64,000 bases of DNA. Origin: Emergomyces orientalis. Lineage: Eukaryota > Ascomycota > Eurotiomycetes > Onygenales > Ajellomycetaceae. The notes beneath the pieces were generated by a model. It ran no database searches. It worked only from the letters and a program-made list of their open reading frames with translations, and was not told the origin of the DNA. A program made the position numbers and the translations under genes. Position 1 is the first letter of the stretch. The number at the start of each line of letters is the position of its first letter. The DNA is taken from NCBI GenBank assembly GCA_002110485.1, contig MOWL01000045.1, positions 496,001 to 560,000 on the forward strand, read 5' to 3'. Of the stretch, positions 46,052 to 58,447 are shown piece after piece.

Positions 46052-49000
46052 TGAGTCTCTGTTTGGTTGGATTTCTTAATTGGCATTTTGAGGGTTTCGA
46101 TGCGTTCCGGTGTTTGGGTTGGTGTTGGCGTTTTGGAATGGTACATTATTTTTTTTGGATTCTTTGGTGAGGAGGCTCAATAGCAGGGCTCTTAACTCAG
46201 ACGAAACATCTCAAGTAAATTTTTTTCAGTTTTGTTTTTCTTCTCGAAAACATACTTTTCTTTTTATTTCTGGATATCTGTCGTGATGGAGTTGACTGGC
46301 CATCATCTGTTTCCATTCTCGGGATCCAATTCTTTTTCGGTTTGACTCCTCTGTTTCCAGCGATTTGGTACTTTGGTGTTTTCAAGTTTGGGGCACAATG
46401 CGATTCACCTTGTTTGTTTTCCAGTCTATATATTAGTGGCAAAGATAGGAGAAATATCAAAAGTAAGATTGGAGTATCCGGATTTTTCTATAAGAGGTTC
46501 ACTGTTGAGGACTTGCAGGTCAGTTAAATCAATTGCGTCTCTGATATACATTCCCTTGCACTTCTGTTACCTGCAGAGACGATATATGAATCGTGAATTA
46601 CATATTCCGTAATAATTTCCTCGACAAATATAACGTGGTCTGGGTGTGACATTCCAAACCGCCATGTAGGGTTATATTTTGGGAGTGCCATTTGCGACGT
46701 TAGAAGACGAAATTTTTTTGCAATCCCTCGAGGTAGGTTCTGCGTTGGCGCGGCTTATGTGACATATAACGGAACTGGTTGTCATAGTGCTGATACCTCT
46801 GGTGACGATGGGATATTCAAAGGTATCCTCTCACTCGCTCAAACAGAAAATCGGCAGTCGAATGCCGTAGGAGCTTGAACTCCGAAATAACGGGATTAAT
46901 TCAAGTCGCGACAGAATCACCCGCACAAAGGAATTAAGCAGATCCGTCAAATGCCCAATAGCGCCGGCATACTTCCGTGGAAGGCGGCATTGGAGACCTG
47001 GAATCCGTAAACCGAAAATCCTAACTCCGTAGGATTTGTCTTTTTGGGTTTGGAAATTTAAAAGCACTGAGCCGGCATGAAGGTTTTGAGACCATATCTG
47101 GCTAGCAAATAAAGGTCGAATCAATGAAACCCAAAACAATAAACTTGTTGGGGAGTCTTGGAAGAGTCCGTTCTCAGAGTGTAGCCGATTTTAGTTGCGA
47201 AAATCCTCGTAAATCCCAGTGAACCATATCACTGGGCCTATTTCTGAGATAAGAGTTCCGCTTCAGTCTTAAGCGCCATTTTATTTGCTCCAGGCATGAA
47301 GATACAGCCTTCCTCTTTTTGAGCCTGTTCGTAATCAAACCGACGACGACCAGGAAAAAAGCTTCACCCAGTGAAATAAATATGCGAATCATCATAAAAG
47401 CCATCATCAATTTGATCATTTCAAACATGCCCGTCATTTGTAAGGCAATAGTCAGGGGTCAAGGCTGATGCCGCCCATGTCCGCAAGCGGGTTTAAAATA
47501 TTTCGTTTTCCACGACTAGGCGTTCAAATCGTAGAAGCGCGACTCACCATTCTGCGCGTATCCGGTGTCTAGAAGTTATTTCCATAGGATGTATCCCGGG
47601 TGCGGGAATAGAGGATCCATGTGCGACGGGTATAAATCCCACCGGATAACTCTGCTTTGCTGGACTTGTATGTTTCAGGGCAGGGTTAGCTGCTAACTCC
47701 GGTAGAAAGTGATGTTCGGACCGGATATAGGCTTTAGGAAGCACGACGGATTTTCATAATGATATCGACATTATTCACGTCTTGTCAGGATTAGGATAAA
47801 TACGGCAATCAGAGCATGGGTCGGGTGGGTGTATGTGTTCGTGGGTCAGGGTTAACAGATGAGGTTGAAGCAAAGTTGGAGTAAGGGTGCTAAGATACCA
47901 GAGGCTGAGTGGTCGCGTCCATTCTTCCCGCCTATCTCGACAGCTCTTCGGTCTGGCTGTTGAGTCCCTGCTTGTGAAGAGGAATCTCTTGGTGAAAGAT
48001 GTTGTTGGTTTGAATGAGATGGATGAGCATTTGCCAGCGGATCGCCTGCCAAGACAAAGTGGCAGAATTTCTGACCAAATGACTTTGAAACCTTCCTCCG
48101 CTGCCATTTTTTTTATGCAGATATATGGGCCAGTGATCAGCCCACGCTGCTCGGGGTGTTCTGTTTGTTGTATTTTAATAATTCCTTTCTGAAGCCAGTT
48201 ATTATTTGCGCCAATCGCTAGAATTGGCGATAACTGAAACTGTCCAGGTTTCTTGAGCCAGCATCCTGGAGCTACTTCAGCTGCCAACATATATACCCGC
48301 GTAACAGCGGATTTCAAGCAAATGTCTATGAAAGGGAGATAAGATGATCACTGTTTGCAGATAATGATGGCACCGCGTTCCGAAGGTGTGTTTGATCGCT
48401 CAGCAACTACAAGAGGAGCTAAAATAGGCGTTATAAAGTGATCAAGTTACACAGACATATCCCCTCTGTTTCAATTCTCGGTGGATTTTAGACCCTTCCT
48501 GGAGGACAACCTACACGAGGAATCTGTTGGGGAGTTAGCCTCTAGTTATATAGAGATGGAGTTTCCAAGCAAATGGGGAGTTCTAAACAAGTTTTAAGTC
48601 AATCTGGAGGCCGGCTGAGTGATTCTTGCCCATGTCCATCAAAACCTGGTGGCCCTAAGTGATGCTCCACGTGTATAAAGTTAACGGTTACTATAGCGTT
48701 ACAATTTCCGAAGTTGAAAATGTTAATATGCTGCATATATCGGTGCTCCGGTTTAAGCTGTGAACCAGCTTGACCCACGAATTCCGGGTCGGGACCCCAT
48801 CGACATTTCGGCTATTCAAATCCGATATATCTTTTTACCGACCACACGACCCATGTATGAATCGCTCTATCCCGTGGTACACGCAATCGTATGTAGTTAC
48901 GTGTATCCGCTATCTGCAAAATCGCCGAATCAGATTAGCAGAACACAGCACACGTCCTGCTGGAAACGTTCGGTAGACAAAATGAGATTGTTTGCAAAAG

Positions 49001-49691
49001 TTACGACAGCTTCTAGCACCTGCTATAAAAGTTTGGGTGGTTGTTGCATGGCATGAGACGGATGATGCACATATTGTTTGGCCTCAGTAGATGGATAATG
49101 TTCTTTACATTATGACAAAAATGCGACCATGCTGCAAAAGGACCTGAGATGATGGGCGCATTGCATTACCCAATGGGTTGCTCGTTTCCTCATGGCAGCA
49201 AAACTCTAAGACATAGACATAATGCTACGCGAATTTGGCACTCTGCAATGTATTTACATGCATAGTACCCAGTATTCACTGGATAGCCTCATTAGCGAAC
49301 ATTAGAGGTTTGACATTGGGGCTACGTTCTAGATCTATGGAACACCTTTTTTGGCCTCCCAAAACCCGTTGAAAAAAGGGATACGGGAATCCACTCAAAT
49401 GATTCGAGGAATATAACTTAATCTATGGCCTGTAACTCTCCTTCATAAGTAAGAATTCCGGAAGATAAGTAACAATCACGCTTGTGTCTTGCGTCTGCAT
49501 GCCCTGCTCTCTTTGCCAAGATATGCAGCCCTCACTGGAAGCTCACGGCTGATGAAAGGGGTCAATAACCTCGTTCGGAAGCACGCTAGAAACATGCTAG
49601 AAGACGCTAAGCCTTGTGAACAACCTAAATAACACGGCAACAGTCCTTGGGGCATGCACTCAGAAGGGAAAGCCGAAGAGCCAGACGAACT
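46052..49691. other. Gene desert, part 1
   Basis: No supported gene. The longest frame (48317-47775, minus, 180 codons) has no domain and weak codon bias. A small perfect palindrome lies at 47016-47037 (8-bp arms around a 6-nt centre). TGAAT/TATA-rich stretches and isolated GC-rich islands alternate. No long terminal repeats or transposase fragments are visible. Confidence 0.45.
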
Positions 49692-49748
49692 GGTATCCTT
49701 TATTATAATAACAGACCAATTTGTGTTATTATCAAAATAAAGGATACC
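49692..49748. repeat. 22-bp stem, 10-nt loop hairpin
   Basis: Arm 1 is 49692-49713 and arm 2 is 49724-49748. The arms pair perfectly over 13 + 9 bp, interrupted only by a 3-nt bulge (49733-49735) in arm 2, with a 10-nt loop (49714-49723). The outer arm begins GGTATCCTTTATT. It could be a structured RNA, a small-RNA (milRNA-like) precursor or a cruciform or miniature-element remnant. Either strand could be the transcribed one. Confidence 0.8.
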
Positions 49749-50096
49749 TTGGGTTTTAATCGTGTTTCTGCGGTTTTGGGGTTTGAGGAAGGCGACAGAG
49801 TGGGGCTGGTTGATACGACCCTCGCCTGTGCCCGGATGCACCTGCAAATCCCCCCAACCGAAAACTCCTGATATCAGGTAGTTGGTATATGATAATTTTG
49901 TTCGAAATTTACTGGCATGCTGGGCTGATATGGTTTTCTTTTTTTCCCCCCCACTTCCCCAGCGCAACCGTCACATCAACACCAGAGGCAGATCGGGGGA
50001 GCATGGAGATCGTTCGGTTTAGATGGTTAAGTTAAGCGGTTGAAATTTTCATTCGAGTTTTTTTGTTTTTCCGCAATTTGCAACATGCAACATTGC

Positions 50097-50122
50097 TTTT
50101 TTTTTTTTTTTTTTTTTTTTTT
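50097..50122. repeat. T26 homopolymer
   Basis: An uninterrupted run of 26 T on the plus strand, followed by CCGCTCC. It could be a nucleosome-excluding tract or the relic of a reverse-transcribed poly(A) tail; no target-site duplication was found by eye. Confidence 0.9.
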
Positions 50123-53100
50123 CCGCTCCTTTCATCGCTCGCTCTTTTTGAAAAATACCTCTTATTTGGCGGCGATCGAAGATGGCTCTGTAACTGGAAT
50201 GTATGTATTTTAACAATGCGCGTGTACGGGAGGGGGAAATTATTATTAAGAAGAGAAAGAAGGGATGACAGGGAGAGCAAATAAAGTTGGAGAGATTGAT
50301 AACGAGTTATTAAGCGGGAAGGGGAGTACACTGGCTTTTTCAAACTGCACTATTCTTCTTCTACTTCATTCATCAATGTCGCGAAGCCACAACCAGAACA
50401 TATACTGCTATGCTTCTGCTCTTTGTCCGCTCGCGATGTGAATTTACCATTGTTTTTCAAAAGAAATAGACCTTTCAGCCCTCAATGATAAGTTACAGGG
50501 GTCCGTTGTATTGGGGTTGTCAGTATTTCTGGTTTTGGTGGTACAGATGCCTGCCGTCGCGTCCCATATCTCATACCCGAATGGTAGTAAGGACGCGCGC
50601 GGCGGCAAGTTTGGTTCTTGTAGTGGGTTCCCACATTGACGAGCCTCGATTGAGTAGAGTAACGGTGGGTGAAGTGACAGCCATCACAACCTGGGGAAAA
50701 GGGGAGATGGGGGGGAGGCCCACAGGGGTTGGTAGTTCAATAAGCAGTTGATTCTTTTAGAGGAGATAGTATAGTCTCCAGGAGGATCCAGTAGAAGAAT
50801 CATATCATGATTCAGGGGTTAATTGCAGATGGCGCTCTTGTTTTCCCCCACCCCCTTCAATGTTGGTATTATCATCATCGCTCGTTTTGTCGCGGCCACC
50901 GCTGCCATCGCAATCGTAATTGTAGTCGTTGGACGAGAGCGAAATAGATGTGGTCGCGTTTTCTGATAGTTCTTACATGCTCTGACATTCAGGAATACCA
51001 CTTTCATTATGTTCAACGCAGAGTATGCTATAATATTTCTGCGATCTGTTCTACCTGGGAGTTTCAGTGCAGGAAATAGCTTCTACCATGGTCACCAGGT
51101 GTAAAATGCAGCACTTTCATATGAAAATGGAGACGACTTTATCTCGCACGCAAAACCCTGTGTTCGGCTATGTCGAAGCGGATGGTGGAAAAAGGTCATC
51201 CTGGAAGTAGGATTAGCCATCATAACATATCGAAAGAGTTGATGGAGCGCAGCTCTGATTGGTAGATGCGAATGCTATAAGGATGCAGACGACAGGGAAT
51301 CGTACCCTGTAGGGTGAAAAGAACGTAAAAGAAACAATTGTTTCTCAATGAAAATGATTTCAAAGGTCATTTAACTTCTAGATGAAGGGTGTTTCGGCAC
51401 TGAGATTGCCAATTCAAGAAGATTAGTGTAGGCATCATGAGAAAGACAAATATCAGCAGTGAATCAATTGCCGCTGGTTTTGAATAATTCATTCAACAAA
51501 CAAGCTCAATGGCCTACGAATAATTACATGTGTATCGGCATTGGGGAAGAGAACATAGCGAAAGCCTAGTTATCTGTCCACATAGCTTAGGTGGCTACCA
51601 CACCTCGGTTTGAATAGCATATGAAGTGGCGGTTCATACTCGATATCTTAATCAAGACCTTTTCTGGAATTGGGTATCGCCTACTGAGGATGTTAGCACT
51701 ATGTGGACTTGGAATGTAGCGCCTCATGTGGCCAAAGAAACAGAAAGACTGGGCGGCGCATTGGAGTGAATGGCATGGAAAGAGAGGCTTACACCAAAAG
51801 TGAAGTGGATATGCGAGGGAACAAAGGGTACACCTAGAATCAAGTCCAACGTCTTCCCAGTTTTGCAACGAGGTTCTTGTCAATTTTCAGTCCCCAATCA
51901 TAAATGATCAGGCAATTTCCGTATCTGATATCCCTAGAAACCGGGCCCGTGGCTTTAGCTCGTAACATCTCACACTTTCTCTGTGAGAAGTCAAGATAGA
52001 TAATGCGGTGAAGCCAGTTTCTCACCCTTAGACATGCAAACAGATCGAAATGTGCCGCTTTTTTAGGGGCGGACCAATTGGGCATTCCCGCAGACATAAT
52101 TGGGCTTTTTGTATTTCGTTTTGCCGGCAACACGCGGCAGAGATGCATAGAGACGTTGCTTTCCCTGTAGAGCGGCTTGGGCAAAGGAACTCCCTATCCA
52201 AAAGACCTATTCGATATCCTATCAACATCTCCCAACTACACCGCCACTTGCTGTGGCTCTCGCGGGTTAGAAAATCACTCTTGGCATTCCCCATTCGATG
52301 CCCCCTTTTGTTAGAAAATTTAAGGGACAAGAAAAAAGTAATGTGCAGAAACTGTAGCTTCCTAGTACATTGCACATGCCAAATCACAAAAGAAAGATTT
52401 CGAAATGAAGAAGCAATTCAATAAAGAGGCTGGCTGAGGGTGCAAATATTTCAAGATATGCGCAATCTCTCCCAATCGCTGTGTTTCTAGGTGTATGGCT
52501 CGCCACATTCCAATCCCGGAAGGGATCTGGCTTTCTCCCTGTCTGTTTCCTAGTGGCGCAGATCGGCCTGTCACCGGAGATGAAAGAATCCTGGAGATCT
52601 GAATTACCTCTGGCCTGACTGGCTTTGAGAGGCCAGGGAATCGGCTTGGGCATCACCATTTAGCATTTAAGCTAAGCTGGTAGCTAGGCAATCTCATTCC
52701 CGGGTTCGCTTTTTCATGTGATACATCCAGTTTTCTCGCGGCCTTTGGTCATGAGTGATGGGCCAGACATCTGGGTAGACGTGTCAAGTGGCGTTCTTTG
52801 GAGAAGTGTGGCCTTCATCTTACTTGAAAGAGGTAGCCAGGGACCCTTGAAGGAGGAGAAAATGATGATATAGAACATCCCCCCCCACCTACTTACAGGC
52901 CCTCGCCGACCAATTGAGTTGCATGGAAGGCCAACACGGCAAAGCAAAACACTGACCGAAGGCGTGGGATAGTGTGGCAAAGGAACGATGAATGACGAAT
53001 CCTGCTCAGGCAGGACGGCGATCAGTGCGCGTTCCTCCTTTTCCCTGCCACTTTTCTGTCAATCTGTCACTAACTGTCAGGGTATGAGGCTCATGATATC

Positions 53101-56100
53101 GAATTGGATTCGTATAGTGGCAGTTCGGGGAAGAGGATAATATCCAGGTATCTGTAGAGCAAAGAGCTAATTGCTCCTAGCTAACCAAGTATCAATCCCA
53201 TCCGTTCTTTTCCACGTCGCCCCCAAAACCAAGCGGTTAAAGATGGGGAGGGAGCTAGGATTAACCAAGATCCCGGAATACAAACTGCACCACTCACCCA
53301 ATAGCTGGATAGGGGCGGGAAAACGGCGAGGTGAAACAGGAATCTGGGAAAGCAACACTTTTCTTTTTCTAAAACAAAAGAAAAAAGAAAGAAAAAATCA
53401 TTTCTCTCGTTTGTTTGACAAGAGAGTTTGTTAAATTAATCCATGTCCACCTGAAAATTAAGAAGGTATTACATGGTACGGCATTGCACGGAGGATAACA
53501 TCCCTCCCATCCCCCCCTTTATTCTTTCGGAAACTCTTGGGCTCAAGGGGATAGAAAACACGGAGTTGGCCGTTGGGGTTAAGGGGAAAATCTCGGGAGG
53601 TTTTTCACCTTCGGTTACCTTGTAATGATTATTTGAATGAAAGTAACCAGGGTAAAAAGGGTGTGGGTGATATTCTTTGCCCTGTGGTCGTAGTGGGATC
53701 CGTGAGATGTGTTCGTTATCCCTGATGCTGGCTGGGAAGTCGTGTTCGGGAAGACCAGGGGACGAAGAATTGAGGCGCAAGCCAAAACGTTACTTAGGGA
53801 TGGCAGATAATGCAGGTCTCACATAATTACCGTAGGAAATACGAAGATATTCTGGCTAGGTGATTTGAGGTATATGTTCCATGTGTCCTGGTTGTCGTTC
53901 CGTAGAATTTTTCAGACAGATGATGTTGAGAAATCGCCAAGCCTCTTCTGCAGAAAGTCAGTTGCGTAATTTACAAAAAATACACAATCTGCAATAAAAA
54001 CATGATGATTATTATTTTACTATTTTCAAAAAAATACGGAATAGAGTTATCCACTAGAAATTTGGGGGTTAAAAATAGGCCCGAAGTGCGTGTTTATGCA
54101 AGTCCACATTGGTTGAAAGCCAATCGAGGTCCTTGCAAAAAAGTTTTCTGATGAAAGAAAATTCCCCGGGGCGCCAAATCTTGGAAAACCATCAACGTGG
54201 ACTAAAAGCGCCCTTGCAGCTTCTTTTTTTTTTCTGGAACAACATAAAATGCTGGATGTCACACTCCCATTGGCACAATGCTACAGCGGTCGGCGAAGCT
54301 AAGCAAAATGGTCGTACCACACAGGGATTGTCATGCAGAAGAGAAAATTTTTCACGCGCTAGGCATGCACGTTTTTTGGCCCAGTCCTTTGGAGCACGGA
54401 CTTGTAAAAATGAAAGCAAAAATTTAAAAAAAAAAAGGGTCCTGCATAGGGCTCCAGGGCAGAGTTACACGCAGAGGCCAGTGCAACACCACCACGCCGT
54501 TGTGTATCTATTTTTTTTTAAATTTTTTTGCACAACTCGCGGGTTACATGGCTCCATAATAATACCACCCCACAGTGGAAATGCGCATAGGGCGGACGGA
54601 CGCTTGCAAAGAAAAGCTGAAAAGGGAATTGTTCTAGAAGGAACTCTGGTTTAGATTTGTTTTTGTCATAGTTTTCTCAGTGCCAGTGTCGGGTGTTATT
54701 GGATAAATTCGATTCACTGACTCATTATTTATAATATCTGTATCACATAACTGTACAAAGCCAGTTTAAAATTCAAGTAAAACGAAAATTGAGCCGTAAA
54801 ATAAAAAGTTTTTAATTTATTTTACAACAGCACATGTTAAGAAGATTTCTCCGAGCGAGTAAGTGATGAGAATATCACGGCCCCCTTGTTTGGCCGAATG
54901 CACTGGTTCTCCCCAACACTCTTTCGCCCTCTATTTTCGAGCATAAATTCCTCTGCTGCGCCAATGGATCGCCAGAGTTAAGGAGATTGATTCCAAATCC
55001 AATAGCTCCAATAGCTCAAAAGAGGGGTAGAAAACCAATTAAGAAGCTGATCTCTGCTCGCTGAAATTCAAAATGTCCAAAGCTTCGTTGAGTGCATCTT
55101 GGTTCAAACGAAAGTATGGGGTAGCTAATTCTCAGCCACAGATCGGGCGCCACATTTGTTGCCTCATTAGGCCCCTGTGGCTGGAGTGTTTTTCCTGATT
55201 CTGGCTGCTGTGGGTATTGTGGATGAAATTATCGGCGAGGTGAGGCCTGGGCCACCTGCCAAAAGCTCCCGCCTAACGGAGTACGGCTTAATACGAAGCT
55301 AAATGTATGTTTGTATGTAACATTGTGCCCTGTTTTTTTGCTTCGTCCACCTCTAGCCACGTAGTCGTCCCTTGCCGATCTTGCATCGAATCTTGAAAAT
55401 GGGGCAAGTGTGGCAGCGAAACAGCCACATTCAAGGCCCCAAATAGGAAATGGATATCCTCCCGCCTTGCCTAAACTAGCAATCTCCCACAAATTTAGCC
55501 GAAAAAGACCACTATTGATCTGCAAGATGAGGCTAGTGATGCAGCTTTTCAGGTGGGAAAGAAAAAAATACAACCTGGATTTCATCTGCTATAGATGTGG
55601 CGGTGCAGAGACTGTGCATGGACCAAGCCAGCTGATGCCAGCCAGCCAGCAACAAAAAACCAAGTTTCTTCAGGGCATTTTGTATGTAGGAACCCGCATT
55701 TTTTTTGACTTTGGCATATGTGTTGGCAAGTAGCAATAATCCATGTCTGCCATGCTATTGACGGCCAGTAGCTACCTAGCTAGCTATGTAAAATGGGCGA
55801 AGATCTTGCATGATGATCCAACCTTAGTGAAATGATTCAACAAAGCTTTGCAGGGAAAGGTGCTATGTTTCCACTTTTGTTTTAGATTTTCTTCTTCTTC
55901 TTCGAAAGCGAGGTCTATAATCCAGTTTATGGGTTCGTTGGTCTATTACACAAGCTATTGCCAATGCTGCTGCACACCTTCTTTGTACTACAGCTAAATC
56001 AATAGTGTTTCGCATGGAAAAGAATAGGCTTTGTCATGCTTGTGACAAAGTAGCCATTGAATTTTGTGGGTGTGTCAAATGTAAGAGAAAATAAAAACTC

Positions 56101-56665
56101 TTGTCCACTATTTCAGATAGTTTCCAGCTTGTAAATTACATGAGATTTTGTGTTCTTCCCCCGCTCTTTTTCATTTTAATGGCGATTATTATTCAAAGCC
56201 TGTATGACGGATGCTGAAATATTCTTTTTTCTTTTTTCCTCTCTCTTTTTTAAGAAAGTAGTTTCAAAGACACCAACATACGTGGTTGAAGAGACGCATT
56301 GTTTAAATTTACTTTGTACCCATGGAAGCAAAGATTCAGATGAAACAAAAAGGGCACAATCTGCTTATCATCAGCCAGCCTTGAGATGCATCGTTAAACT
56401 TTTAGTATGCAGATTGAAGCAAAAGGAAAAGAAAGATCAAAAGTATTCTTGTCGTTTTGCTGCTTCCTCTTCCTGTATTTTTAAGCTATTGATATCGGTC
56501 AGTACACTGAAATTTGAAGTATTGGAATTACCACATGCCACCATTTCCGACTTTGGGGAAATACTCGTTCAACCCGATGTATATTATCATTTAGAAAGAA
56601 GAATACTAGTTCTCAAAACATATGGTTAGGTAACTAAATCAGGGAAAATGGGCTCTAGTTCTTGG

Positions 56666-56692
56666 TAGGTACCTAGGTACCTAGGTAGGTAT
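56666..56692. repeat. Tandem TACCTAGG/CCTAGGTA units
   Basis: The sequence is made of overlapping palindromic TAGGTACC/CCTAGGTA units, about three in a row. Single copies of the core TACCTAGGTA recur at 57115-57124 (within the 12-bp palindrome TTACCTAGGTAA) and 62241-62250. Short CCTAGGTA repeats are known in many Pezizomycotina genomes; their function is unclear. Confidence 0.85.
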
Positions 56693-58417
56693 ACAGCATC
56701 TGCAGCAGAAACATCATGGTCTCAGCGTACTTCGGTGGAGAAGGTTTTTACTTGACTCAGAACTGTGTTATGCATCCACTCATCAAAAAAAGGTCACTTG
56801 ACCTCGTAGAAACTTGTGGTAGCATTTTCAAACAGCGTTCTAGATTCAATAGATAAAAGTGGATATTAACTTGTGGTCTTTTTTAGTTCTCTTTCTCTCT
56901 CCCCTGCCCCCCTGTGTTTCTGGTACCCGGAGAAACGGATGCCAAAAATCAAATGGTATTTCCTCTTGGCAGCTCTGGCAATTTCGGGTGAAAGAGACCG
57001 AAATGCATGTGCATGGTGCATAAAATCATGCAGGTTTGTGCTTTCTGGCGGCCAACCAGTGGCTGGTTTCAAATGTGGCTCATGGCATGTGGCTCAGTTA
57101 CAGTGTTCTGTAGTTACCTAGGTAAGCATGGATTGATGTTGTCCGTATCCGGATGAGAGAAGAATTGCGTCTGCGATTTTTCATGCGAGGGGGTTTTTGG
57201 CTTTCAAATTCGGCTGCGCCAACACATGTGGTTTATTTTTTTTTAGTTAATTTTTTAATTTTTATATTTTAAAAACGTATATATACATACCGTATATATG
57301 GACATAAGGACGAACGATTTCTTTGATCAATTGAAAAAATGATACTGCATCTACATTTGATCTTAGCGCAATCAAAAACTCAAAGACCTCCCTCTCCCAC
57401 GATTAACCCAGCTAGTTACTAAAATATTCGCCGACCTGCCCGTTCTGCCACTCATATACCTGATCTAGTTGTTTGTTGGTTGGGGAAAGAAAAAGTCCCA
57501 CAACTCCCCTCCTTTTTTCAGCTGGCCTGTCCATGGATACTAGCTATCGTGGTGATCGTCAATGCTTTGTGTAAAGCACGCGGGTCTCTGCAATAACAAT
57601 GGTAAAAAGATATTTTAGACCTTACTTCAACCTAGGTGGAGTAACTTGTTCCATGGCTGATCGGTATGGACCGGAATTATTCTTTCACAAAATGCTATTG
57701 GACCCGAGAGAGAAACAACTCCGGTAATACGGATATAGGTACTTAGATTATAGAGGGCATAATTAAGAAAAAAAAGAAAAAACAAAGTGTTTGCTTCAGG
57801 ATATCAACACATTTCTATTTTTTCAATAATTAAATTTTTTTCCCCTCAAAAAATCAACGAAAGCTAAGAAGTGGGGGCCGATCTTGCTCGCTACTTACTC
57901 CCCGTTCTCACACCTCTTTCCGCGGGCGACTGCAGACTCTGAAGAGTGGGTGCGGGTTGCGCTGTGCATGTAAGTGCATGTATAGTAACGTGCACAGGAC
58001 GACGGATGTAATCCCGCAAGGGCGAAAAAGGACAGAAGAGGTCGCACAAGAAGCGCGAAAATGATCAAGCCAAGGATGTATTTTGTTTTTTTGATATATT
58101 TTCTGTTTCCCTTTTCGTCTCAGTTGGCGGTATTTTAAGTTACGGAACCCGGCCTCGATCTTTGTGTTGTCCATAGGGCTGACCTAACGGGGCCCGAACT
58201 TAACAAGCTACAAGCCCGAGCCTAATATGAATAGAGCCTAATATGGGTGATGAATAGCTACAGCCAAGGGCAACCCCCGAGCCACGCCTTCAGGCAGCTG
58301 ACCAATTTGATTTAACCTTTTTATAGTTTACATGACTCGATCCGTCTTCCCGGAGAAGAACGGGGGGAGGAAAACATGAGTGGAGCGAGATGTCACCTCA
58401 CTATAGGGGCTTTTTTT

Positions 58418-58447
58418 GGGGGGGGGCCCGGGGGGGGGGGGGGGGGG
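58418..58447. repeat. G9-CCC-G18 tract
   Basis: Nine G, three C, then eighteen G on the plus strand, in otherwise AT-rich surroundings. Such a tract can form a G-quadruplex and is difficult to sequence or assemble, so its exact length and the local join are uncertain. Confidence 0.85.

Larger units (their letters stand above)
49749..58417. other. Gene desert, part 2
   Basis: About 8.7 kb with no supported gene. Open frames up to 181 codons (54109-54654, plus) show no domain and are broken by homopolymer-coded runs. Notable content: a T26 run (50097-50122), CTAGCTAGCTA repeats near 55770, GCCA repeats at 55639-55650 and the TACCTAGGTA tandem listed separately. Two copies of AGCCTAATATG sit 5 nt apart near 58217-58243. 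Confidence 0.45.

Noticed and set aside
47521..47560. GTTCAAATC resembling a tRNA T-loop
   Set aside because: The flanking bases do not form a T-arm stem, and no acceptor or anticodon arm could be found.
47775..48317. 180-codon minus-strand ORF in the desert
   Set aside because: No domain, irregular composition, and length attainable by chance in moderate-GC sequence.
49476..49967. 163-codon minus-strand ORF
   Set aside because: It runs straight through the 49.7-kb hairpin and has no recognisable domain; the inverted repeat explains the sequence better.
50097..50122. T26 run as the poly(A) tail of a retroposed element
   Set aside because: No reverse-transcriptase-derived sequence and no target-site duplication beside it.
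54109..54654. 181-codon plus-strand ORF
   Set aside because: Contains several homopolymer-coded Phe and Lys runs and no domain; probably chance.
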